Shown one piece after another: positions 29,604 to 39,297 of a DNA stretch of 41,366 nt (its first letter is position 1; each line of letters opens with the position of its first letter). Origin of the DNA: a gamma proteobacterium HTCC2207 (GTDB lineage: Bacteria > Pseudomonadota > Gammaproteobacteria > Pseudomonadales > Porticoccaceae). The notes below the pieces were generated by a model. It worked only from the letters and a program-made list of their open reading frames with translations. It had not been told where the DNA came from and made no database searches. Location: positions 1 through 41,366 of the forward strand of contig CAJIZU010000044.1 in assembly GCA_905181925.1 (NCBI GenBank), in the 5' to 3' direction. Both the position numbers and the translations under genes were made by a program.

Positions 29604-30710
29604 GTCCTTTCGGACTAAAAACACGCCGGTTTCAAGATGGTCTGTCCATGGGAACTGGTCGAATGCGGCGACCTTCTCAATGTTATGAGTCTTGCATAGC
29701 ACAATAAGATTCTTCGCCAACGTGAGTGGATTGCAGGACACGTAAAGTATCTTATCAAAGCGAGTTACCAACGCCTCCGTGCCCTGATCTAAGCCAGATC
29801 TAGGCGGGTCTACAAATACGGTAGAGAAGTTAAAAGCCGACAAATCGATATCTCTGAGCCGCCGAAATGGGCGGTCGCCAGTCAGTGCTTGTGTTATTTC
29901 CTCGCTCGATAAACGAACAACAGTCACATTATCAATGTTATTGAGTGCAAAATTTGTATTAGCGGAAGCGACCGATACCTTGGATACCTCTGTGGCTAAA
30001 ACCCTTTTGTAGTGTTGAGCCAGAACAGCCGTAAAGTTGCCATTACCACAATACAGCTCTAGTAAATCAGAACCATGGTTGTCGTCAGCGCAGCAATCAC
30101 TTGCCCAGGTTAGCATTTTGGTATTAATGCCCACATTAGGCTGTGTAAAGCCAGATTCAACTTGCTGATAGACGTATTCACGGCCGTTAACCAACATATG
30201 CTCGGTGACAAAGTCTTGTGCTAAAACTCGTTTTTGCTTGCGACTACGGCCGATAATAAATACCGAAAGCTGTTCTTGTAGTGCTTCGGCTTCAGTGAGC
30301 CAGATATCATCAAGAGGTTTATGGTAAATGAGTGTTATCAGACATTGGCCGCTATCAGTGGTCAAAAATTCGGCGCTAAACAATCGGTGACTGATTATTG
30401 GACTCGCGTTTATAGCCTCAAGTAGAGGCCTCATCATGCCGGTAATAAGCGGGCCACCAATAGGGAACCCATCAATAATATAGGGCGTTTTCTCGCCTGG
30501 TTTGTTCATTGCATAGTGAGCAGACCCATTTTCATGCCAAATTCTAAACTCAGCTCGCATGCGAAAACCGAGTGGCTTTGAGGGATATATCTCAATGGGA
30601 TAATCACCAAAGCTACTTAATTCTTGCTTGAAACGACTGACTTTCTGATGTAGTTGGTGTTCATAGTTCTGTTCACTATAAGTGTTGTCAGGTATTGTTT
30701 TAGTAGTCAT
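29589..30710 (-). CDS. trmA: tRNA (uracil-5)-methyltransferase TrmA
   Basis: FRMRAEFRIWH, FTQPNVGINTKMLTWA, LLELYCGNGNFTAVLA, FVDPPRSGLD, YVSCNPLTLAKNL. Confidence 0.95.
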   Translation of the reverse strand: MTTKTIPDNTYSEQNYEHQLHQKVSRFKQELSSFGDYPIEIYPSKPLGFRMRAEFRIWHENGSAHYAMNKPGEKTPYIIDGFPIGGPLITGMMRPLLEAINASPIISHRLFSAEFLTTDSGQCLITLIYHKPLDDIWLTEAEALQEQLSVFIIGRSRKQKRVLAQDFVTEHMLVNGREYVYQQVESGFTQPNVGINTKMLTWASDCCADDNHGSDLLELYCGNGNFTAVLAQHYKRVLATEVSKVSVASANTNFALNNIDNVTVVRLSSEEITQALTGDRPFRRLRDIDLSAFNFSTVFVDPPRSGLDQGTEALVTRFDKILYVSCNPLTLAKNLIVLCKTHNIEKVAAFDQFPWTDHLETGVFLVRKDLGQE

Positions 30711-31051
30711 AAAGCCTTGTAGATCTCATCAGTTTTCGCCGCCATGACGAGATCATTAATATGTATGCCATTGATACTGTGGCTCCACCAATACACCGCT
30801 AGCGTACCCCACTGGACCGAAAGTGTAGGATGGTGATCAGCATTATCAGCAATCGCCGCAATTTTATTACTAAAGCTAATAGCCGCGTTGAAGTCTTTTA
30901 GCGAGTACGCTCTATACAATTGTTCGATAGTATCAATCGTTATTATTGTCCATTCAGGAAGTTGCGGCATTAATTGGGCTACTTGCTCAGGGCTCAATTT
31001 GTCGGCGCCTTTAGGTGTTGCTGATATTTCTTGCTGGCTTAATATAATCAT
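30707..31051 (-). CDS. phhB: 4a-hydroxytetrahydrobiopterin dehydratase (PhhB/PCD family)
   Basis: About 114 aa; IAAIADNADHHPTLSVQWGTLAVYWWSHSINGI. Confidence 0.9.
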   Translation of the reverse strand: MIILSQQEISATPKGADKLSPEQVAQLMPQLPEWTIITIDTIEQLYRAYSLKDFNAAISFSNKIAAIADNADHHPTLSVQWGTLAVYWWSHSINGIHINDLVMAAKTDEIYKAL

Positions 31052-31064
31052 GTCACACCTGAAT

Positions 31065-31367
31065 CTAAAGACAATTCTTAGGTTTGGGTAGGCCTGCTAT
31101 TAGAGCGATTTGCTTAGCGGGGCTGCCCGGAAATAGCTGGTTTAGATATAGGCTACGGCCTTTATCAACACCCAGGCTCACGGTAAGGTTTTTGCAGAGA
31201 GGGCGCATAGAGGGAGAGAAACCATAGTCATTGAAAAACTGCCTAGCGACTTCCAGAATTACCATATGCTCGGGCCCCAGATCAATACCAACAGACTTCG
31301 CAGCTGCGGAGGCGGTACCGATTGACCAATCGGGAAGTGAGGTAAGATAATCATTTGTGGTTGTCAT
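31065..31367 (-). CDS. tusE: TusE/DsrC-family sulfur carrier protein
   Basis: LPDWSIG, YGFSPSMRPLCKNL, LFPGSPAKQIALIAGLPKPKNCL with penultimate C-terminal Cys. Confidence 0.9.
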   Translation of the reverse strand: MTTTNDYLTSLPDWSIGTASAAAKSVGIDLGPEHMVILEVARQFFNDYGFSPSMRPLCKNLTVSLGVDKGRSLYLNQLFPGSPAKQIALIAGLPKPKNCL

Positions 31368-31384
31368 TATTTATGCGACCAAAG

Positions 31385-31416
31385 AAAAAGCCCTGCTATT
31401 AAACAGGGCTTTTTTA
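31385..31416. terminator. Bidirectional Rho-independent terminator between yccA-like gene and tusE
   Basis: AAAAAGCCCTG (31385-31395), loop CTATTAAA, CAGGGCTTTTT (31404-31414); T-tract readable on both strands. Confidence 0.85.
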
Positions 31417-31435
31417 TAAACGTACACTATTTTAC

Positions 31436-32113
31436 TTAGTCATCGCCCATAATTCCAAATAATTGTAGGAGACTTAGAAACAAGTTATAGATCATTACAA
31501 ATAGCGTGACCGTTGCAGAAATATAGTTCCGCTCACCACCATGGATAATTGCGCTAGTCTGCCACATGATGATGCCTGCAGATAAAAATGCAAATACAGC
31601 ACTAATAGTTAATGACAGCAGAGGTATTTGTAAAAATACATTAGCAATCGCTGCCACAAAACTAATGAGCATACCGACCATTAAAAATCCACTCATAAAA
31701 CTAAGATTTTTTCGGGTGGTAAGGACATAGGCAGATGATGCGAAAAACACCAATGCCGTAGAGCCCAACGCTAGCATAATGGTGTCGGCACCCTTTACTG
31801 CAAGGTACATATTTAGGATCGGGCCAAGAGTAAAGCCTAACCAGCCAGTCAGAGCAAAAACCCAAAATAGCCCTTTGGTATTGTTCTTGTTTTTCTCGAC
31901 CATCCACAAGCATAAAAAGTAGGGTACTAATGTTATCAAGCCAAAGTGGGGCGCGCCTATAGCCATCGATATCCCAGCCATTGCGGCACTGAATGCTAAC
32001 GTAGTACCCAGTAGCATATAAGTACTTCGCAACACCTTAGTAACCTCTGGGCTGAGCGCGGTCGATTGAATGCCACTAGGCATGCTTTTAGTTCGGTACT
32101 TATCAGTTTCCAT
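31436..32113 (-). CDS. Bax inhibitor-1/YccA family membrane protein
   Basis: Seven hydrophobic segments, VLRSTYMLLGTTLAFSAAMAG, C-terminal VTLFVMIYNLFLSLLQLFGIMGDD. Confidence 0.93.
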   Translation of the reverse strand: METDKYRTKSMPSGIQSTALSPEVTKVLRSTYMLLGTTLAFSAAMAGISMAIGAPHFGLITLVPYFLCLWMVEKNKNNTKGLFWVFALTGWLGFTLGPILNMYLAVKGADTIMLALGSTALVFFASSAYVLTTRKNLSFMSGFLMVGMLISFVAAIANVFLQIPLLSLTISAVFAFLSAGIIMWQTSAIIHGGERNYISATVTLFVMIYNLFLSLLQLFGIMGDD

Positions 32114-32218
32114 GATTTGATTTCCTTTTAATTGCGGTTAGCCGCATTTTACGTTGATGATACTTATACGACAGAAAATATCTACCTAGACTTGTGAGAT
32201 GGGGGCATTTTATTGGAA

Positions 32219-32932
32219 TTAAACCAGCGTAAAGGCATCTTGATGGAATCCGTCCCTATCCAGAGTTAAGCACCACCCAAGTTTGTCCCAGTCGCCGAGC
32301 ACGATACGCTGATTATCGCCTAATTGGTGAGTGTCGGGTCTATGTGTGTGACCATGAACGAGGGTGCCAGCATTGTGCTTTGACATAACCGTCAAGACCG
32401 CTGTTTCATTAACATCCATAATTTGACTAGCCTTGTTACTATTTGCGGCGGCGCTTTTCTTGCGCCAGCTTGTGGCGATATTTTGTCGTACCCTTAGCGG
32501 TAAATGGACAAGACACCATAAATAGATAGGATGACGAGATTTCTTCCGAAAACGCTGATATTCAACGTCATCAGTGCACAGAGAGTCACCATGCATCAGT
32601 AGTGCTTGGGTTCCATAGTCGTTGATGATGTGTTCATCGGCTAAAAGCGTAGCACCGGTTTCTCTAACAAAGCGGTCACCCAAGGTGAAATCACGATTTC
32701 CTCTTTGTATGAATACAGATACCCCTTTGTCACCAAGCTCCGCTAACGCAGTCTTTATAGAGCTGGCCAATTCAGAAGGATCGTCATCCCCGATCCAAGC
32801 CTCAAATAGGTCGCCAAGTATGTACAGCGCTTCAGCTTCCTGAGCTCGACCATTCAGAAAACCCAAAAACGCCCGAACAATCGTCGGGCGCTGAGGTGAG
32901 AGATGAATGTCGGCAACAAAAAGAATCGACAT
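32219..32932 (-). CDS. lpxH: UDP-2,3-diacylglucosamine diphosphatase LpxH
   Basis: FVADIHLSPQRP, LGDLFEAWIGDDD, QRGNRDF, LMHGDSLCTDD, LVHGHTHRPDTH. Confidence 0.95.
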   Translation of the reverse strand: MSILFVADIHLSPQRPTIVRAFLGFLNGRAQEAEALYILGDLFEAWIGDDDPSELASSIKTALAELGDKGVSVFIQRGNRDFTLGDRFVRETGATLLADEHIINDYGTQALLMHGDSLCTDDVEYQRFRKKSRHPIYLWCLVHLPLRVRQNIATSWRKKSAAANSNKASQIMDVNETAVLTVMSKHNAGTLVHGHTHRPDTHQLGDNQRIVLGDWDKLGWCLTLDRDGFHQDAFTLV

Positions 32933-32944
32933 TAAAACATCGCT

Positions 32945-33454
32945 CTACTTATCGGCATAGGCGTCACTGATAGACGTCTCAATAATTTCAATACTGTCTA
33001 CCGGAACATCTTGATGGCCTGCTCGGTTACCCGTGGGCGTGGCTTTTATCTTATCTATTACGTCCATACCGTCAACGACCTTGCCGAACACTGCATAACC
33101 CCAACCCTGCGAGTTCTTGCCACTGTGATTTAAAAAACCATTGTCAGCGACATTAACAAAGAATTGTGAAGATGCGGAGTGTGGATCGCCTGTTCTTGCC
33201 ATAGCTAATGTACCGATCTCATTTTTGAGTCCGTTATCAGCCTCATTTTCAATCGAATCACGACCAGACTTTTGGTTCATGTCAGAGTCCATACCACCGC
33301 CTTGAACCATGAATCCGCTGATTACACGATGGAAAACGGTTCCGGTATAAAAGTCATCGCGTGCATACTGCAAAAAGTTGCCTGCAGTAATGGGCGCTTT
33401 TTCGAAGTCCAGCTCAATCGAGAAGTCACCCATATTAGTGCGAAATGTAATCAT
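32945..33454 (-). CDS. ppiB: Cyclophilin-type peptidyl-prolyl cis-trans isomerase B
   Basis: [52 protein letters not shown]. Confidence 0.96.
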   Translation of the reverse strand: MITFRTNMGDFSIELDFEKAPITAGNFLQYARDDFYTGTVFHRVISGFMVQGGGMDSDMNQKSGRDSIENEADNGLKNEIGTLAMARTGDPHSASSQFFVNVADNGFLNHSGKNSQGWGYAVFGKVVDGMDVIDKIKATPTGNRAGHQDVPVDSIEIIETSISDAYADK

Positions 33455-33611
33455 TAGATTTCCTTGAAGGTTTAAAAAGTTTATACGATATTTTAAGCCC
33501 TTATGGCCTCGATTAAAACAAATCTTTGCGATTAATCATGAGCTTTTGATTAAGGTGTAATAAAAACACTCCAATCGCAGGCTTTTTGTTTATAAGGGTC
33601 TATGCTCTCGC

Positions 33612-33617
33612 TATAAT
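33612..33617 (+). promoter_or_regulatory. Candidate -10 element (TATAAT) for glnS
   Basis: Exact TATAAT 34 nt before the glnS ATG; no convincing -35 at 17 +/- 1 nt, so tentative. Confidence 0.4.
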
Positions 33618-33650
33618 ACCTCATTCTCCGTTGGGCTTGTTAAGAACACT

Positions 33651-35315
33651 ATGACTGATATCGATAAACCAATAAACTTTATCCAGCAAATTATTAACGC
33701 AGATCTAGAATCGGGTCGTGTGACCGATGTCGTCACAAGGTTTCCGCCTGAACCTAACGGATATCTACATATTGGCCATGCAAAATCTATCTGTCTTAAT
33801 TTCGGGTTAGCGAGCCAATACAACGGCCAGTGTAATTTGCGGTTTGATGATACTAATCCAGAAAAAGAAGATCAGGCATTTGTGGACGCCATTATTAAAG
33901 ATGTCCGCTGGTTGGGTTATGACTGGCAGGGTGAGCCTTGTTATGCCTCAAATTACTTTGATCAGCTGTATCTCTGGGCGGTCACATTGATTAAGGAAAA
34001 TAGAGCTTATGTGTGCGAGCTAGATGCTCAACAGATGCGCGAATTTCGGGGTACGTTAACTGAAGCTGGGGTTAACAGCCCTTTTCGGGATAGACCTGCA
34101 GAGGAAAGCTTGGCATTGTTAGAAAAGATGCGGATCGGGCTTGCCGATGAGGGCTCTATGACATTGAGAGCCAAAATAGACATGGCCTCAGCAAATATAA
34201 ATCTTCGTGACCCCGTTCTTTACCGAATCAAGAAGATGGCTCATCAGCGAACAGGGGACAAGTGGAATATTTATCCGTCTTATGACTTTGCTCATGGTCA
34301 GGAAGATGCAATCGAGGGTGTGACACATTCGATCTGCACGCTTGAGTTTGCCGCCAATAGACCACTATACGAATGGTTTACCGCTAACCTCCCGTTGCCT
34401 TCGATTCCTCGTCAGTATGAGTTTGGTCGGTTGAAGCTCAATTACACGATCACCAGTAAACGTAAACTGAAGCAACTGGTTGATGAGAAACATGTTTCTG
34501 GCTGGGATGATCCAAGGATGCCAACCATTTCTGGGCTTAGACGGCGTGGAGTCAGTGCACGGTCTATTCGTAATTTTTGCGATAGTCTTGCGGTGGCTAA
34601 AACCGACGGTATTGTCGATGTGGCTCAGTTTGAGCATTTCGTGCGTGACGATCTAAATATTAGTGCCAAGCGCGCTATGTGCGTGCTAAAACCGCTTTTG
34701 GTGACACTGACAAACTTTTCCGGTCAAGAACAGGTAAAAATTGAAGCTAAAAATCACCCGAATAGAGACGACATGGGCTCGCGGGTTATTAACTTTAGTG
34801 AACAATTCTATATCGATCAGGCGGACTTTAGCGAAGACACCAGCTTGTCGCGGAAAAAATTCAAACGTTTAGTCATTGGTGACTATGTGCGATTGAGGAG
34901 CGCTTTTATAGTACGTGCAGATGACGTCGTTAAAAACGCTGCGGGGGATATTGTCGAAGTAATCGCATCGTTGGTACCAAACACGGTTGGGCAAGACGCG
35001 CCTGAAGGCATAAAGGCAAGAGGTGTTATTCACTGGGTTGATGCGGTTAGCGCGGTAGACTGTGCCGTAAATATTTATGACCGGTTGTTTAATCAGGCCG
35101 ACCCAGACCAAGGCGACCAACATTTTCTTGAACACCTCAACCCAGATTCCTTAAAGGTAGTGACCGGATGTAAGGCCGAGGCGATTCTTGAGGGGTCTAT
35201 TGCAGGTGATCATTACCAGTTTGAGAGAGAAGGTTACTTTACGCGCGATACTAGCGATGCAGCTAGTCCTGTATTCAACTGCACTATTGGCCTGAGAGAT
35301 AACTGGAAAGCATAA
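33651..35315 (+). CDS. glnS: Glutamine--tRNA ligase
   Basis: [73 protein letters not shown]. Confidence 0.98.
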   Translation: MTDIDKPINFIQQIINADLESGRVTDVVTRFPPEPNGYLHIGHAKSICLNFGLASQYNGQCNLRFDDTNPEKEDQAFVDAIIKDVRWLGYDWQGEPCYASNYFDQLYLWAVTLIKENRAYVCELDAQQMREFRGTLTEAGVNSPFRDRPAEESLALLEKMRIGLADEGSMTLRAKIDMASANINLRDPVLYRIKKMAHQRTGDKWNIYPSYDFAHGQEDAIEGVTHSICTLEFAANRPLYEWFTANLPLPSIPRQYEFGRLKLNYTITSKRKLKQLVDEKHVSGWDDPRMPTISGLRRRGVSARSIRNFCDSLAVAKTDGIVDVAQFEHFVRDDLNISAKRAMCVLKPLLVTLTNFSGQEQVKIEAKNHPNRDDMGSRVINFSEQFYIDQADFSEDTSLSRKKFKRLVIGDYVRLRSAFIVRADDVVKNAAGDIVEVIASLVPNTVGQDAPEGIKARGVIHWVDAVSAVDCAVNIYDRLFNQADPDQGDQHFLEHLNPDSLKVVTGCKAEAILEGSIAGDHYQFEREGYFTRDTSDAASPVFNCTIGLRDNWKA

Positions 35316-35316
35316 C

Positions 35317-36705
35317 ATGAGCGATACTAACAGCGTTGAATTGGTGCTTTACAACACCCTTAGTCGTGATAAGAGTGCCTTTCAGCCAATGGATGTCAAT
35401 CGTGTCACTATGTACGTTTGCGGCCCGACAGTGTACAACCGTGTGCACATCGGTAATGCACGACCAGTGGTGGTTTTTGATACGTTGTATCGAGTGTTAA
35501 AAAGCGTTTATCCGAATGTCGTTTATGCCCGAAACATTACCGATATTGACGATAAGATCATGGCTACTGCTGCAGAGCTTGGCGAAGATATTTCAACGTT
35601 TTCAGAACGTTACGCTCAGGCCTACTTTGAGGACATGGCCGCGCTAAATAATCTAGAGCCAACCATCACTCCTTACGCCACTCAGCATATACCTGAGATG
35701 ATTAGCATGACCAGCCTATTGATTGAAAAGGGACATGCTTATGAGTCGGAAGGACATGTACTTTTTGCCGTTGAATCTATGGAAAAATATGGGCAATTAT
35801 CAGGTCGTTCGCTAGATGATATGTTGGCTGGTGCACGGGTTGAAGTAGCCCAATATAAGCGTTATGCAGGCGACTTTGTTCTTTGGAAACCCTCCAGCGA
35901 GCAAGAACCCGGTTGGGAGAGCCCTTGGGGTCGAGGTAGACCTGGTTGGCATCTTGAATGTTCAGTAATGGCTAAAAAACATCTTGGTGAAACCATTGAT
36001 ATTCATGCGGGTGGTCAAGATCTGATTTTCCCTCATCATGAGAATGAGATTGCACAGAGTTGCTGCGCTCATGACGGTAAGCCAATGGCTAATGTTTGGA
36101 TGCATAATGGTTTTATCAATATTGATGGCGAAAAGATGTCCAAGTCGCTGGGCAACTTTAGAATGGTGAAGGATCTACTAGATCGCTATCCAGGCGAAGT
36201 ATTACGCTTTGTTATTTTATCGGCTCACTATCGCTCTGAGCAAAGTTTTAGCGCCGAGTTACTGGACAGTGCATGGCGATCCTTGGACTCTCTGTACGGT
36301 TATTTACGCAGTGCTCAGCTAGAGGCGCCAATGCTCAATAAAAGCAGCGTCGGTTATAAAGCGCTTCTTGATGACTTAAATACTCCAATGGCGGTGAGTG
36401 AATTACACCGTTTGGCAAAGCAGATGCATAGCGCTACGGGTGACGAACAGCAATTACTGGGTTCAGAGCTACTCGGTTTGGCGGGACTTATGGGATTGTT
36501 ACAACAAGACCCCGAAGAGTGGTTTACGCTTGCCAGAGGTACTCAAGATATTAGTAAGCAGGATATTGAATTGCTAATTGCAAAGCGGCAGAAGGCCAAA
36601 GAAGACAAAGATTACTCGGGTGCCGACCAAATTCGTCAGTCTCTACTTAAACAAGGCGTAGTTCTTGAAGACAGTAGGGCAGGGACGCAGTGGCGGCGCA
36701 GTTAA
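35317..36705 (+). CDS. cysS: Cysteine--tRNA ligase
   Basis: [76 protein letters not shown]. Confidence 0.98.
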   Translation: MSDTNSVELVLYNTLSRDKSAFQPMDVNRVTMYVCGPTVYNRVHIGNARPVVVFDTLYRVLKSVYPNVVYARNITDIDDKIMATAAELGEDISTFSERYAQAYFEDMAALNNLEPTITPYATQHIPEMISMTSLLIEKGHAYESEGHVLFAVESMEKYGQLSGRSLDDMLAGARVEVAQYKRYAGDFVLWKPSSEQEPGWESPWGRGRPGWHLECSVMAKKHLGETIDIHAGGQDLIFPHHENEIAQSCCAHDGKPMANVWMHNGFINIDGEKMSKSLGNFRMVKDLLDRYPGEVLRFVILSAHYRSEQSFSAELLDSAWRSLDSLYGYLRSAQLEAPMLNKSSVGYKALLDDLNTPMAVSELHRLAKQMHSATGDEQQLLGSELLGLAGLMGLLQQDPEEWFTLARGTQDISKQDIELLIAKRQKAKEDKDYSGADQIRQSLLKQGVVLEDSRAGTQWRRS

Positions 36706-36718
36706 TCCCTGTAAATCT

Positions 36719-37486
36719 TCAATTTGGCGCCATTAGCGCTTCGATTTCGTAGGTCTCTAGCATGTCAACGCCCTGAGCTAATAATTTATATCCTAACGCC
36801 CGATCAGTGACCTCATAGGCAACTAAGGTTGCCTCGCTGAGGGCTGGGCTATCATGGAGATTGTAATCTTCTGGAATAATTTCATGATCGACATAGATGA
36901 AGTCTGGAACAGCTTGCAGAGTTTCCTCAGATTCCAAATCTTCCCAGCGCTCTAGTACTACCCCAACAAGAGGCCAGTCGGATTCACGCGCCATGATCGC
37001 GAGCTGAAAGTCGAAGCTCATGATTACGGTTTGTCCTGCGACCGGTTCTAATATCCGTTGTATCTCTTGCAACATCAATTCTCTACCGCAGTGGGATATC
37101 GACTCATCTTTAATCTCTACAAAGGCAATCACTGGTGGATTCTGCAATAAAATATCCACTAATGCCTCTAGTGGTGCAATTTTTTCATCGACAAATTGTT
37201 CGCCGAAACGCGCAGGCTCAAATGCCGAAACGGTGGTCAAGACATCACGATTCAAATCAAATACTGAACCCTCCTGGCCGCTCACGCGTTTAAGGCTAGT
37301 ATCGTGGTAGATTATGGGTAGCTTGTCTTTACTGAACTGCACGTCGAGCTCGATAAATAAAGCGCCATGTTCAATCGCTTTGTTCAAGGAAAGAAATGTG
37401 TTTTCTGGGTATTTACCCCGATATCCTCGGTGGGCCACCAGCTCATTTGCGTTTATGGGTGTTGAGTTATCCTGCTTTATGTCCAT
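36719..37486 (-). CDS. Glycerophosphodiester phosphodiesterase family protein
   Basis: VAHRGYRGKYPENTFLSLNKAIEHGALFIELDVQFSKDKLPIIYHD; GDPD signature. Confidence 0.93.
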   Translation of the reverse strand: MDIKQDNSTPINANELVAHRGYRGKYPENTFLSLNKAIEHGALFIELDVQFSKDKLPIIYHDTSLKRVSGQEGSVFDLNRDVLTTVSAFEPARFGEQFVDEKIAPLEALVDILLQNPPVIAFVEIKDESISHCGRELMLQEIQRILEPVAGQTVIMSFDFQLAIMARESDWPLVGVVLERWEDLESEETLQAVPDFIYVDHEIIPEDYNLHDSPALSEATLVAYEVTDRALGYKLLAQGVDMLETYEIEALMAPN

Positions 37487-37564
37487 GCCTTAAGCCCTCT
37501 TTGACGCACACTTTAATTCGAGTAAATGTTATCCTAAAGCAACTTTAAAAAGAAGGATGGATCA

Positions 37565-38326
37565 ATGTCTTTGGTACTGTTTGAAATTCGTGACAATATT
37601 GCTTTGTTAACCCTGAACAATCCCGCTAAGCGCAACATGCTTACTCTCGAAGTCTGCGAGATGATTGTTGAGTCGGTTGCGAAAGCTGAAAAGCATCCAG
37701 ATGTGAAAGCCCTTATTGTTACCGGCAATGGCCCTACCTTCTGCGCTGGCGGTCAGCTTGGAGACATTACAGCCGACAAACTAATGCTGGAAAACATCTA
37801 TAGTGGCTTTCTCTGTATTGCCCAGTCTCAGCTACCCACTATCGCCGCAGTGAACGGTCCGGCCGTCGGAGCAGGCTTTAATATGGCGGTTGGCTGTGAT
37901 GTAAGAATTGTGACAGATAAAGCACGTTTTGAGCCACGATTCTTCGGCCTTGGTTTACACCCCGGCGGCGGCAATACTTGGATGTTGCGTCAGCTGGCGA
38001 ACTGGAACACTGCAGCCGGTATGTTGCTTTTTTCTCAATCACTGAGTGGTCAAGAGGCTGTTGATAAAGGCTTGGCTTGGAAATGTGTTCCTCAAGAGGA
38101 CTTGCTTAACGAAGCATTTGCCTTTACCGAAAATATTCGTGATCTACCCAAAGAACTACTCATCAGAACAAAGCAGACATTGCGTGAGGCAGGGAGCACT
38201 AATCACCACGACGATATCGTAGATCTCGAAACCGCACAGCAGGTTTGGTCTATTAACCAGCCTTATGCACAAACCGCGCTTTCAAACATGATAGAAAAAA
38301 TCACCCGTAAGAAAAGCGCTCTCTAA
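37565..38326 (+). CDS. Enoyl-CoA hydratase/isomerase (crotonase-fold) family protein, non-canonical active site
   Basis: [62 protein letters not shown]. Confidence 0.88.
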   Translation: MSLVLFEIRDNIALLTLNNPAKRNMLTLEVCEMIVESVAKAEKHPDVKALIVTGNGPTFCAGGQLGDITADKLMLENIYSGFLCIAQSQLPTIAAVNGPAVGAGFNMAVGCDVRIVTDKARFEPRFFGLGLHPGGGNTWMLRQLANWNTAAGMLLFSQSLSGQEAVDKGLAWKCVPQEDLLNEAFAFTENIRDLPKELLIRTKQTLREAGSTNHHDDIVDLETAQQVWSINQPYAQTALSNMIEKITRKKSAL

Positions 38327-38336
38327 AGCGCTTTTT
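38312..38336. terminator. Bidirectional hairpin terminator within overlapping 3' ends of the crotonase-like gene and folD
   Basis: AAAAGCGCT (38312-38320), loop CTCTAA, AGCGCTTTT (38327-38335) followed by T; contains both stop codons. Confidence 0.75.
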
Positions 38337-39165
38337 CTGCGGCAATGACCGTCTGTTGAATCAGGGTGTTAATAGTCATTGGGCCCACACCGCCAGGTAC
38401 TGGTGTATAAGCGGCAACACGCTCGGTCAAAGGTCCCATTTCAATGTCACCCACGCCACCAGGGTGGTAGCCGGCGTCTACCACGACCGCACCATCTTTA
38501 ATCCAGGAGGCTTGAATAAACTCGGGCCTACCAACCGCACCAACAATAATGTCAGCTTGCTTGATCAGGTCGGGTAAGTTTTGTGTCTTGGAGTGGCAAA
38601 TGGTAACGGTCGCGTTAGCGTTTAAGAGCATAAGCGACATTGGCTTGCCAAGGATAGGGCTACGACCGACGACAACAGCATGTTTGCCGGCTAGCTCTAT
38701 ATCATAAGCCTCTAGTGTCCGCATGATACCTTGCGGCGTGGCCGAGCCGTAGGCGTCCTCATCCATCGCCATACGCCCAAACCCGTGACAGGTTACTCCA
38801 TCGACGTCCTTTGCAATATCGATCTGGTCAAAACACGCTCGTTCATCAATTTGCGAGGGTACTGGGTGCTGAAGCAGAATACCGTGACAGTTTGGGTTGG
38901 TATTTAGCTCATCGATCTTGCCTAGTAGCTCTCTGGTGGACGTATGAGCTGGCATTTCAACGGCAATAGATTCCATACCAATACGTTTGCAGGCGTTCTG
39001 CTTCATCTTTACATAGGTAGCAGATGCAGGATCGGCCCCAACTAGAATGGTTGCTAGAATAGGGGATTGACCATTATTTTTGTCTTTAATAACCGCTACG
39101 CGAGCGGCTAGATCCGCTTCTGATTTTGCGGATAGGGCTTTACCATCGAGGATGAGAGCAGACAT
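38323..39165 (-). CDS. folD: Bifunctional methylenetetrahydrofolate dehydrogenase/methenyltetrahydrofolate cyclohydrolase
   Basis: [68 protein letters not shown]. Confidence 0.97.
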   Translation of the reverse strand: MSALILDGKALSAKSEADLAARVAVIKDKNNGQSPILATILVGADPASATYVKMKQNACKRIGMESIAVEMPAHTSTRELLGKIDELNTNPNCHGILLQHPVPSQIDERACFDQIDIAKDVDGVTCHGFGRMAMDEDAYGSATPQGIMRTLEAYDIELAGKHAVVVGRSPILGKPMSLMLLNANATVTICHSKTQNLPDLIKQADIIVGAVGRPEFIQASWIKDGAVVVDAGYHPGGVGDIEMGPLTERVAAYTPVPGGVGPMTINTLIQQTVIAAEKAL

Positions 39166-39297
39166 TTTATTTCCCTTTTATTTGGCGGTTTCATTTTCAG
39201 GCCGCTAAAGTAATCAAGGGCAGAGAATAACGCAACCTTTTTATACACTTAGGGCTTTTAAGGTCCCTCAAAGTGTTAATATTTTAGTAGCTGATTT

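Noticed and set aside
37020-37310. 96-aa plus-strand ORF
   Set aside because: Antisense to the GDPD gene.
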